A model generated the notes under the pieces. It was given only the letters and a program-made list of their open reading frames with translations, did no database searches and was not told where the DNA came from. Of a stretch of 10,594 nucleotides of DNA, positions 1 through 7,000 are shown piece after piece. The stretch comes from CAZSPT01 sp964608895 (GTDB taxonomy: Bacteria > Patescibacteriota > Patescibacteriia > 2-01-FULL-39-33). How positions within the stretch are numbered: the first letter of the stretch is position 1; the number at the start of each line of letters is the position of its first letter. The translations under genes were made by a program, and so were the position numbers. The stretch covers positions 1-10,594 of the forward strand of contig CAZSPT010000028.1 in assembly GCA_964608895.1 (NCBI GenBank), given 5' to 3'.

Positions 1-312
1 TTCGGCCGGCCGGTGCTGGCCGTCGCTGTCATAAAAAGCAAGATAATGACCGTGAGCCCGAGCCGCCCCGGCTTTCAGAGCCGCTCCGTAACCTTGATTG
101 TAGGGCTGGCGAAAAACTCGACATTCTGGCCAGGAAAATCGGCCGGTAATCTTCGGAGTTTGATCGCTTGAACCGTCGTCAATAACAATAATTTCGTAAT
201 TTTTCAGCCGGCCTCGGAAAAATCCGACTAAATCGGCAACCGTCTGATAAACGGTTTTTTCTTCATTAAAAACCGGAATAATAATTGATAAAGTTGTTTT
301 TTCGGTTTCCAT
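1..312 (-). CDS. GT2 glycosyltransferase, DPM1-like (partial, 3' end outside window)
   Basis: This is the N-terminal 104 residues of a family 2 glycosyltransferase; the rest lies beyond position 1. It opens with the nucleotide-sugar binding strand LSIIIPVFNEE (8-18). VIDDGSSDQT follows at 43-52, then NQGYGAALKAG (72-82), and the metal-binding DSD is at 95-97. The NxGyGaAlkaG block is typical of the dolichyl/polyprenyl-phosphate mannose or glucose synthase branch, which moves a sugar from a nucleotide donor to a polyprenyl phosphate on the cytoplasmic face. The specific sugar cannot be told. The ATG lies 10 nt after the TAA of the upstream GT-C-like gene, and the spacer is A/T only with no Shine-Dalgarno. 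The start is chosen because the family motif begins eight residues later. Whether a C-terminal membrane domain follows is not visible. The family call is firm; the substrate is unknown. Confidence 0.9.
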   Translation of the reverse strand, partial: METEKTTLSIIIPVFNEEKTVYQTVADLVGFFRGRLKNYEIIVIDDGSSDQTPKITGRFSWPECRVFRQPYNQGYGAALKAGAARAHGHYLAFYDSDGQHRPAE

Positions 313-322
313 AATTAATTTT

Positions 323-1486
323 TTAAATTGTCCGGGAAAATAAATTAACCTTCAAAAAATAAACGCCATAAACCAAACCAGCCCAAGAAAAAATAAAAAT
401 AATCGGAATAACCGGCAGAAAATAGCGCGGCCCGCGCATCACCGGCTCAAGAAACAAGAGTGGAACAATATAGCAGAAGCAGTAGCCGGCGGCGATTAGA
501 GCTGTTTGACGGTTGGTTAAAATCAAATACCTTAGACCAAGAATAAAAACCGCCGCTCCTAAAAGCAGAACCGGAATCAAAGCCGGAAGATATTCCCAAG
601 GATAACTGAAAATTCTAAGAGGATAACTTAAACTGACCATCGGCACATTTCCTTCCTGTCCCTTGGAAAGACCGTAAACAGTGGCGAAAATTAAACCTCG
701 AGAGGCAAAATTAAAATAAAACTGGAGAATCATTAAAGGCAGACCGCCGAGGATAAAGTTGGTCAACGGCCGGAATTTCCGCCAGCCGAGAATAATTAAA
801 AAATAAAAAATCACCAAAACGGCGTTCTGCCAGCGGGTAATCACCGCCCAAGAAACCGTCAAGCCAAGCAGAAAATAACCCCAGCCGACAACAGTTTTCC
901 GGCTGGCCAGCCAGAGAAAGATTCCCAGCGAGCCAAGAGCCAAAACCGCCGATAAAGGGTCGGAAATCGGCCCGAGAAAAATCAAATGAGTGAAACGGTC
1001 GCTGAAAAAACGTTCAAGAAAAGAAGCCGGCCGGGACAGAAAATAAAAACAATAATAAAAAATATAAGGATAGACAACAAATAAAAAATCAACCGCCAAG
1101 GCCTGCCAGCGACTGGCCAGAATTTTTTTAGCCAGAAAATAAACCAGAACAATCGCCAAACTGTACCAGATGACGGAATAAAAAATATTAACTGATTTTA
1201 TCACCCCTGAAATTTCGCCAATTCCAAAAAATTTAATGAACGGAATTAAAAATAAACTGAAGCCGGCCGCCCGGCTGAGCCGAGGGTCGCCGGCAAGAAT
1301 CCTCTCGGCGTCCTGAAAAAAACTGTCCTTGTCGCCGGCCCAATCCAAAGAAGGCAGCCAGATATCTGACTTAATTCCCAAATCCGGAAAAATATTATTA
1401 ACGGTGAGAAAAACCAAAATCAGCCGGAGCGCGACAATTAAAATCAGGCCGTAAAATATCTTATTATTTAAAAAATTATTTCTCAT
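323..1486 (-). CDS. Multi-spanning membrane protein, GT-C glycosyltransferase-like
   Basis: This 387-residue integral membrane protein has roughly ten hydrophobic segments, including about 11-30, 101-120, 127-150, 180-195, 203-235, 298-318, 326-346 and 353-376. After the first segment an outward loop carries acidic residues (GDKDSFFQDAERILAG, 51-66). The loop's position and style resemble the catalytic first loop of GT-C enzymes such as the GT39/GT83 families. A late RGPRYFLPVIPI stretch (351-362) resembles the RYxLPxxP helix often seen near the end of such proteins. GT-C enzymes take a sugar from a polyprenyl-phosphate donor on the outer face. A DPM1-like GT2 follows 10 nt downstream and could make that donor. 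The ATG lies inside the end of the preceding GT4 gene (11-bp overlap), so translation is probably coupled. Function is inferred from topology and weak motifs, so another membrane role is possible. Confidence 0.75.
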   Translation of the reverse strand: MRNNFLNNKIFYGLILIVALRLILVFLTVNNIFPDLGIKSDIWLPSLDWAGDKDSFFQDAERILAGDPRLSRAAGFSLFLIPFIKFFGIGEISGVIKSVNIFYSVIWYSLAIVLVYFLAKKILASRWQALAVDFLFVVYPYIFYYCFYFLSRPASFLERFFSDRFTHLIFLGPISDPLSAVLALGSLGIFLWLASRKTVVGWGYFLLGLTVSWAVITRWQNAVLVIFYFLIILGWRKFRPLTNFILGGLPLMILQFYFNFASRGLIFATVYGLSKGQEGNVPMVSLSYPLRIFSYPWEYLPALIPVLLLGAAVFILGLRYLILTNRQTALIAAGYCFCYIVPLLFLEPVMRGPRYFLPVIPIIFIFSWAGLVYGVYFLKVNLFSRTI

Positions 1487-2651
1487 TGCCTAGGAATTCA
1501 ATAATTTTTTCCGCTCGGCTCGACCAGCAATATCGGCCGGCCAGCCGTCGGCTGTTTGCTGAAAGTTTATCAGCTAACCGGCTATTTGACAAGACTCCTT
1601 TAATCGCCGCCGCCAAGTCTCCGGGGTCGCCGGGCCGGCAGAAAAAACAGTATTCCCGACTAAGAATTTCCCGAACCGCCGGAAGATTAGAAGCAATAAT
1701 CGGCCGGCCGGCGGCAAGATATTCAAACATTTTCAAAGGCGACATATAATAAGCATAATGGGGAAAATCCGGAAACGGCATCACTAAAATATCAGCGGCT
1801 CGCTGGTAAATCGCCAGCTCTTCCCGGGAAACCCGGCCAAGAAAAAAGGTCTGGCCGGCCAATCCCCGCGTCTCAGCCAGCCGCCGGAAATTCTCAATTT
1901 CCTCCGGCCGACCGCCAACCGCCAGAAAAAAAATCTCAGGCAAATTTAAAATTTCCAAAGCTTTGACGGCTTCCTCAACTCCTTTAGGCATTCCTTTAGT
2001 GCGGAAACTCCCGGTATAGCAGATTATTTTTTTATCAGCCGGAAGATTAAGCCGCCGCCGAGCTTCTGATTTTCCGATTTCCAGCTGAAAAACTTTCAAA
2101 TCAACGGCGTCCGGAGCGACCAAAATCCGACCCGGCGGCACCCCGAGCTCAACCAATTCGCGCTTAAGCCGTTCAGTCAAAACAATTAGCCGAAAACAAC
2201 GCCGGAAAAAAAACCGGAAAATTTTTTTTCTTCGGGGCAAACTATGGGCTTCCCAAACAACTCGCCGGGAAAAAAGCTGAAGAAGCGGAAGAAGATACTC
2301 GTCCCGAGTGTAATAAACCGCTCCAAAATCCGACCGGCTAAGCCACCGGGCGAACAGCCGGCTGAACAACCGCAGAGAAAAAATCAACCCCTGAACCTTG
2401 ATATAAAAACCGGCCGGCCAATTCAGTAGAAAAACCGGATCCCAGCTTTTTAATTGAACAACTGAAAAAGTTCGCTTTAATCGGTAAAAATCAAATAAAT
2501 TTTTATCCCAGAAATTAGGATTTCTCCGGACCGAAATAATCAAATTAACCGTTGCCCCGGCTAAACCGAAACTTTCAGCCATCTTGGAAATTTGATAGCC
2601 GTGAGCTTTTTCAGTCGGCAGCCGACAGTTGGCAAAATAATCTATTTTCAT
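1476..2651 (-). CDS. GT4-family glycosyltransferase
   Basis: This complete 391-residue GT-B fold glycosyltransferase is of family 4 type. The N-terminal acceptor domain starts with DYFANCRLPTEKAHGYQISKM (4-24), a family-typical opening. The nucleotide-sugar domain starts near 205 with IICYTGSF (209-216). The linker has APDAVDLKVF (179-188), and FLGRVSREEL (270-279) follows in the donor domain. The donor-binding signature KMFEYLAAGRPIIASNLPAVREIL spans 307-330, with the family glutamate at E310. It probably adds one sugar to a growing lipid-linked oligosaccharide in the cytoplasm. Donor and linkage are unknown. The start forms an ATGA overlap with the sulfotransferase stop, and the end overlaps the GT-C-like gene start by 11 bp. 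An A8 run sits in the coding strand (complement of 2222-2229), within codons for RKKI. No signal peptide or membrane span is evident. Confidence 0.92.
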   Translation of the reverse strand: MKIDYFANCRLPTEKAHGYQISKMAESFGLAGATVNLIISVRRNPNFWDKNLFDFYRLKRTFSVVQLKSWDPVFLLNWPAGFYIKVQGLIFSLRLFSRLFARWLSRSDFGAVYYTRDEYLLPLLQLFSRRVVWEAHSLPRRKKIFRFFFRRCFRLIVLTERLKRELVELGVPPGRILVAPDAVDLKVFQLEIGKSEARRRLNLPADKKIICYTGSFRTKGMPKGVEEAVKALEILNLPEIFFLAVGGRPEEIENFRRLAETRGLAGQTFFLGRVSREELAIYQRAADILVMPFPDFPHYAYYMSPLKMFEYLAAGRPIIASNLPAVREILSREYCFFCRPGDPGDLAAAIKGVLSNSRLADKLSANSRRLAGRYCWSSRAEKIIEFLGNEK

Positions 2652-3535
2652 AAGTACCAGTCGCTTAAATCCCGATTAACCATCCTCTCCAAGGCGGTTA
2701 AATCCGGATAATAAATTTCCTTGAGTTCTCGGCGAATTTCAGCCGGAAACGGACGTTTAGCGGCCGCGGCCGGCCGGGGAGCGATGTTGTTCCGAAAAAT
2801 TCTCTGAAGCAGGGAATTAAATTTTATTTTTTTCAAAAAATCAACCAAAGGCCGGCTGACTGGATTTTCAGCCAGCCGCCTCCCCCATTCCATCAATCGC
2901 CGAACAAGCCGAAAAACCAAAAATGAACGATAATATCTTTCAACCCGACGGTTAACCTTGCGGTTAAGGGCGGTCGGAATAAAATCTTCATCAACTCCCA
3001 GAAACCGAAAAACTTTCTGAACGGTTTCCCGGGGCCGGCTCGTCATCTGGTCGTAAAAAATTATCAAAATATTTTCCTGAGGGAAAATTTCAAAATATCT
3101 CCTTAATCGGGCGGCGTAAAATCCATGGTCAATTAAACGCTCTTCCTGCTCCAAAGCTTCGCCCGGCGAAAATTTTGGAGAAATTCGGCCGTGAGCAATC
3201 AGATGGCGGTAATGAGACTCGGCTCGATCAACCGGATTCCTTAAGCAGACTATCAATTTAACTTCAGGAAAATTTTTTTTGATTCTTCCGGGAATCTCTG
3301 AAGAATAAAAATATCTCGGAGTAAACTCTCCTTTTAACCGACCGGCTGGACAATCTGAAAAATAACCGGCGTAAAAATCCAAACCCCGGGAATAATTTTT
3401 GTTAAAAAAATGAATTTCTTTTTGACGGGAAAAACAAATTTCAGGATGTTCGGCCAAACAGGCGGCCAGCCAAGAAGTGCCGGCTTTTTCCACCCCGACT
3501 CCGATAAAATCAATTTTAAATTCAGTCGCCTTCAT
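2648..3535 (-). CDS. PAPS-dependent carbohydrate-type sulfotransferase
   Basis: This 295-residue protein has the two PAPS-binding signatures of the sulfotransferase superfamily. The 5'-phosphosulfate loop is GVEKAGTSWL (14-23; K17, G19, T20, S21). The 3'-phosphate motif is LIVCLRNPVDRAESHYRH (94-111; R99, S107). KEIHFF at 39-44 places E40 where heparan-sulfate N-sulfotransferases carry the catalytic base. GEFTPRYF (69-76) and the C-terminal YYPDLTALERMVNRDLSDWY (275-294) also resemble bacterial relatives of that group. It would transfer sulfate from PAPS to a hydroxyl or amine, here most likely on a glycan built by the neighbouring GTs. A Pro/Ala-rich insert (253-262, PRPAAAAKRP) lies before the last helices. 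ATGA overlaps join it to genes on both sides. The family is clear; the acceptor is inferred from context only. No sulfate-activation gene is in view. Confidence 0.93.
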   Translation of the reverse strand: MKATEFKIDFIGVGVEKAGTSWLAACLAEHPEICFSRQKEIHFFNKNYSRGLDFYAGYFSDCPAGRLKGEFTPRYFYSSEIPGRIKKNFPEVKLIVCLRNPVDRAESHYRHLIAHGRISPKFSPGEALEQEERLIDHGFYAARLRRYFEIFPQENILIIFYDQMTSRPRETVQKVFRFLGVDEDFIPTALNRKVNRRVERYYRSFLVFRLVRRLMEWGRRLAENPVSRPLVDFLKKIKFNSLLQRIFRNNIAPRPAAAAKRPFPAEIRRELKEIYYPDLTALERMVNRDLSDWYL

Positions 3536-5463
3536 TTTTTGAATTTATTCTTCAGCCGTTTTTTAGCCGCCTGGATAAGCCGGCCGGTTAAATTTCGCTG
3601 ACAGCCGAACATATCGCAATAGCGGCAAAGAATTTCAATCCGAGCGTCGTCAAGTCCCCGACGAATTTTTAGAAACTCTTCTCCCCAAAAAAGAGAATAA
3701 TAATCTTGAACAAGCAAATTGCCCAAAGAATGTTCTAAACCATAATCCATACAACACAAGATAACTTCGCCATTCGGTAAAAGAACATTTTGAAGCAAAT
3801 TCCTTTTGCAACCGATTTTTCCGGGCCGCCGGGGAATTGAAATAACGAAATTTTCCGAAAGATTGCCGGCTCGGCTACCGATTCCCCTCGTCCGGACTCG
3901 GTCGGCGGCCAGCTCTCGGAGCTCTGGATGAATTCTACCGCCCCGAACGTGGCAACCAAAATCAGTTTGATTCTGATTAGAAAAAAAATCAAGCGCCGCT
4001 TTAAAAACTTCAAAATAATCTCGGTTAATTTTAATTTTCTCATAATCGCCGTCGCTCGGCAAATGAATCCAAAATCGTTCAAAAGAAACCTCTTTCAACC
4101 GCTCAAAATCAGCCAAAGTCATTCCGGTTAAAGTAGTGAACACTCTGATTGGATGGCCGGCCCGATGAGCGGCTAAAACCATTTCGGTGCAGGCAGGATT
4201 CAGCCAAGGCTCGGCAAAACCGGAAAATTCAATCACTGTTTTTTTGGGTAATTTTTTAAGGCATTTTTTGAAAATTTCCAAAGACATTTCCCAGGGAGCG
4301 CTCCGGCGGCGGTAAGCTTGAACAATTTTGTCTTGAGGGCAGTAGGCGCAGTTGTTCCGGCAACCAATCCGAGTAGTGATTTCCAAAGCCGGAATAGTCG
4401 GTCGGCCGGCCGGAGCGGCCAACTCAACAAGATTATTAAGAAGCCGGCGAACAATTATCTCCGGTCGGCCGACTGCCTGAAAAAGCCGATAACCTTCCCG
4501 GGCAATTTTTTCCCGCAAAGCAGAATCTTCCTTTAGTTGAACTATTTTCTCAGCCAAATCTTCAGGATCGCCTTGGCGACAAAATAAAATATTTTCTTGG
4601 TCTTGAAAAATTTCCTCCATCGCCGGCACCCGGGCCGAAAGATGAGGCTTTTTCATCGCCAAAGATTCATAACTCTTGTTGGCAATAACCCGGGAAGTCT
4701 TGTCGGTTGTTCCAAAATTTCCCAAAACAATATCCATTTTCGCCACCCAATCAGGAACTTCCCGCCAATCAACCCGGCCAAAAAATTTAACCTTATCAAG
4801 CTTAAAATTATTGGCTAATTCAACCGCCCGGCGGTAATCCCGACCAGAACCGATAAAATAAAATTTAATCTCTTGATTATTTTCCAAAATTTTGGCCGCC
4901 CGAACAATTTCCTCGGCTCCCTGAGTTGGAACAAACATTCCATGGAAGCCGACGATAAAACAATTCTCCGAACGGCTCGGCCGAGGATAAAACAAATCAT
5001 CGTCGGCCCCAATCAGCACCCGAATAAATTTTTCTCTCGGCAATTGAAAAGTCTTTAGAAAAAAATCAATATGGGCTTCAGTATCAAGCAAAACCCGATC
5101 GGCTAATCTGGCCGGCAGCCAGTCCAACATCCAATAATATCTCGCCCGCAGGCTGGCCGGCGAACTTTCTTGACGGTCAAAAATCAAAGCGTTGTAAAGT
5201 GAAAGATAGGCGTCAAAAACAATCGGCCGGCGAGTCAAAAGCTTGGCCAAAATAACCGAATGATTGCCAGGGAATCCGGCGATTAAAAAATCGTATTTTT
5301 TTCTGATTTTCCAATGCCGGCGAATCAAATCAAAATATTTCAACAATCCTTTTTTGGAGCTCCGGCATTCCAAAACCTCCACTCCGTTCCGCCGGAGACC
5401 TTTGATTAAAATCCGATTCCTGCTGTAATCGGGATTATAGATTCCAAAATAGCAAATCGTCAT
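3532..5463 (-). CDS. Fusion protein: GT4 glycosyltransferase + radical SAM/SPASM domain
   Basis: This 643-residue protein holds two catalytic modules in one uninterrupted frame. Residues 1 to about 345 are a GT-B glycosyltransferase. They include FIVGFHGMFVPTQGAEEIV (169-187), IKFYFIGSGRDY (199-210) and the donor region KSYESLAMKKP (263-273, E266). Residues about 358-643 are a radical SAM domain with CRNNCAYC (C368, C372, C375), the CX3CX2C motif that binds the SAM-cleaving 4Fe-4S cluster. The SAM-binding SGFAEPWLNP follows at 414-423. A SPASM-type C-terminus has cysteines at 552, 570, 571, 613, 616 and 621, likely holding auxiliary cluster(s). SPASM enzymes include peptide modifiers and some sugar dehydrogenases. 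Here, attachment to a GT suggests glycan or sugar-nucleotide chemistry, which is inference. The start is 1 nt after the TAA of the other radical SAM gene, and the end overlaps the sulfotransferase by ATGA. No Shine-Dalgarno is seen. Confidence 0.93.
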   Translation of the reverse strand: MTICYFGIYNPDYSRNRILIKGLRRNGVEVLECRSSKKGLLKYFDLIRRHWKIRKKYDFLIAGFPGNHSVILAKLLTRRPIVFDAYLSLYNALIFDRQESSPASLRARYYWMLDWLPARLADRVLLDTEAHIDFFLKTFQLPREKFIRVLIGADDDLFYPRPSRSENCFIVGFHGMFVPTQGAEEIVRAAKILENNQEIKFYFIGSGRDYRRAVELANNFKLDKVKFFGRVDWREVPDWVAKMDIVLGNFGTTDKTSRVIANKSYESLAMKKPHLSARVPAMEEIFQDQENILFCRQGDPEDLAEKIVQLKEDSALREKIAREGYRLFQAVGRPEIIVRRLLNNLVELAAPAGRPTIPALEITTRIGCRNNCAYCPQDKIVQAYRRRSAPWEMSLEIFKKCLKKLPKKTVIEFSGFAEPWLNPACTEMVLAAHRAGHPIRVFTTLTGMTLADFERLKEVSFERFWIHLPSDGDYEKIKINRDYFEVFKAALDFFSNQNQTDFGCHVRGGRIHPELRELAADRVRTRGIGSRAGNLSENFVISIPRRPGKIGCKRNLLQNVLLPNGEVILCCMDYGLEHSLGNLLVQDYYSLFWGEEFLKIRRGLDDARIEILCRYCDMFGCQRNLTGRLIQAAKKRLKNKFKK

Positions 5464-5464
5464 T

Positions 5465-7000
5465 TTATTTGATAAAAATTTTTTTTCTTAACTTCTGAGT
5501 CTTCCAATAGAGATTGATGAACAAAGAATATTCCAACGGCCAGGAAAAATTTTTTCGCCGCCACCTGAATTTTTCCAGCCAATAGAAAAGAGCGATAAAA
5601 GGGGCAAGATATTTTGGATAGCGTCCAAGGTAATCAGAAAGCCGTTTTCGACTGGCGGCGATAATTGAACAAACCCGCTGAAGCCGAATTTCGTTCGGGC
5701 GGGCAACCCAGGGAAAATCTTCCAAATTGCTTGAACTGCTGTCCAGCGATTTAGCGACTACCGCCGGCCAGTCCTCAAGCCGCTCCGGAAAATGATAGCC
5801 CCGACGGCGGCATTCCCGAGAAAGCTCGTCGCCGGGATAAGGCCGATAGGGCTGGGGAGAAATTATTTCAATTAACGGGCCGACCGCCATCAAGCGGTCA
5901 ATCAATTTCAAAGTCTTCATTCTTTCTTCTTTTGTCTCCGAAGGCAAGGCGGTCATAAAGGAATAATTCGCCCGGATGCCATACCGCTGGCACAACTCGG
6001 CCGAAGCAATTATTTGCTCAACACTGATGTCTTTTTTCAAAAAATCAAGTACTCGCTGAGAGCCGGACTCGGCTCCGAAATTCAACTTATAGCAACCACT
6101 TTCCTTAAGCTTTTCCAGAAAACTTCCATCAATGAAATTTTCCCGAAAATAGTCAACCCGGCAATTAGTAAACCACTGGAATTTCAAACCCCGCTGCTTT
6201 ATTCCCTCAATCAAGCCAATGACCCGTTTTTTGTCAACGAAAAAATTATCTTCCTGAAACTTAACTTTGCGGTAACCGAGCCGATTAACAAGATAATCCA
6301 AACCGGCAAGAATTTTTTCAGCCGATTGCGCCCGCCAACGGCGGTTGTTCAAAGCAAGATTGACGCAAAAAGCGCAGCGATAGGGACAGCCGCGGCTGGT
6401 ATTCAAAATAACCGAATCAAATTCTCTGGTTTTTGGAGATAACAGCGAATGGTCTAAAATCGGAAGTGTTTCGGGTTCAATAACCTCTCCGGGCAATTGG
6501 GAAAAAAATTTTTCTTGGCGATAATAAACTATGCCTTTAATATTCTCCAAGCGCTCCTGACCGGCAAAATAATCCAAAAGCCGCGGAAAAGAAATCTCCC
6601 CTTCACCGGAAACGACAAAATCAACCAAAGAATTGATCACGGTTTGTTCGGGAAAAAGAGTGGGATGAATGCCGCCCCAGACAATCGGAATATCTTGGGA
6701 ATAATCTTTAACCGCCCGGCTAATCTTCAAGGCGCCGGGAATTTGAGGCGTCATAACCGACAGCCCGACCGCCAATATTTCCGGAGAAAGCTCGCGCTTG
6801 AAAAGCTCGTTCGGAGATTCTTCCACTAAAAAATCAATTATTTTCACTTGATAGCCTTTGTTTTTAAGAATAGTGCCGATAGCCAAAAGTCCCAAAGGGT
6901 AGCTTTTGGCGTCAAAATCAACTTTGTGGAATTTGGGATAAATCAGTAAAATCTTATTTTTTCGGCGAACAGAACCGCCTGAAATATCAATTGATGTCAT
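5465..7000 (-). CDS. B12-binding-domain radical SAM protein, BchE-like
   Basis: This 511-residue protein has an N-terminal Rossmann-like cobalamin-binding-type domain. It includes YPLGLLAIGTILKNKGYQVK (34-53), VGLSVMTPQIPGALKISRAV (78-97), VWGGIHPTLFPEQT (107-120) and VVSGEGE (129-135). The radical SAM core follows with NTSRGCPYRCAFC (200-212; C205, C209, C212), then KFQEDNFF (247-254) and LNFGAESGSQRVLDFLKKD (306-324). A PYRPYPGDEL stretch (384-393) matches the PYPGTEL-like segment of BchE-type proteins. No DxHxxG cobalamin-ligand motif is present, so cobalamin use is uncertain. Relatives include methyltransferases, cyclases and many unassigned enzymes. Here it probably modifies a sugar, lipid carrier or other operon product. 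The last third (about 440-511) is basic and aromatic, without clear family motifs. The start overlaps the GT4 stop by ATGA; the coding strand ends with an A8 run (complement of 5479-5486). Confidence 0.9.
   Translation of the reverse strand: MTSIDISGGSVRRKNKILLIYPKFHKVDFDAKSYPLGLLAIGTILKNKGYQVKIIDFLVEESPNELFKRELSPEILAVGLSVMTPQIPGALKISRAVKDYSQDIPIVWGGIHPTLFPEQTVINSLVDFVVSGEGEISFPRLLDYFAGQERLENIKGIVYYRQEKFFSQLPGEVIEPETLPILDHSLLSPKTREFDSVILNTSRGCPYRCAFCVNLALNNRRWRAQSAEKILAGLDYLVNRLGYRKVKFQEDNFFVDKKRVIGLIEGIKQRGLKFQWFTNCRVDYFRENFIDGSFLEKLKESGCYKLNFGAESGSQRVLDFLKKDISVEQIIASAELCQRYGIRANYSFMTALPSETKEERMKTLKLIDRLMAVGPLIEIISPQPYRPYPGDELSRECRRRGYHFPERLEDWPAVVAKSLDSSSSNLEDFPWVARPNEIRLQRVCSIIAASRKRLSDYLGRYPKYLAPFIALFYWLEKFRWRRKNFSWPLEYSLFINLYWKTQKLRKKIFIK

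Larger units (their letters stand above)
4..4411. repeat. Dispersed palindromic octamer GGCCGGCC, eight copies
   Basis: GGCCGGCC occurs at 4-11, 1535-1542, 1702-1709, 1853-1860, 2412-2419, 2768-2775, 4155-4162 and 4404-4411. None was found by eye from 4412 to 10594. A random sequence of this length with equal bases would have about 0.16 copies. All copies lie inside coding sequence but in two different reading phases: as Ala-Gly codons (xxG GCC GGC C, five copies) and as (C/T)GG CCG GCC (three copies). This is therefore not one conserved peptide motif. The shorter cores GCCGGC and CGGCCG are also common across the window. A codon-bias origin is possible. Confidence 0.7.

Noticed and set aside
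1487..1498. Overlapping GAATTC and CCTAGG palindromes just before the GT-C-like start
   Set aside because: These are short six-base words inside coding sequence, with no second half-site or spacing that suggests an operator.
1486..1749. 87-codon plus-strand frame starting opposite the GT-C-like gene start
   Set aside because: It mirrors the C-terminal end of the GT4 gene and shows no protein features of its own.
2222..2229. Run of eight T (A8 on the coding strand) inside the GT4 gene, considered as a phase-variation tract
   Set aside because: It encodes an ordinary RKKI stretch and the frame is intact on both sides. A single short run gives no evidence of switching.
2760..2780. GC-rich run of GCGGCCGC and neighbouring words, considered as a regulatory or recombination site
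   Set aside because: It is explained by Pro/Ala/Arg codons of the sulfotransferase linker (PRPAAAAK). Only the embedded octamer was kept as part of the dispersed repeat.
3735..4082. 115-codon minus-strand frame inside the fusion gene
   Set aside because: It is out of frame with the radical SAM/SPASM reading, which contains all the diagnostic cysteines. There is no sign of programmed frameshifting.
6014..6442. 142-codon plus-strand open frame opposite the B12-type radical SAM gene
   Set aside because: It lies wholly within a gene with clear catalytic motifs and has no recognisable domain. Its composition fits an antisense shadow.
6497..6829. 110-codon plus-strand open frame
   Set aside because: It is antisense to the N-terminal domain of the radical SAM gene, with no motif and no plausible start region.
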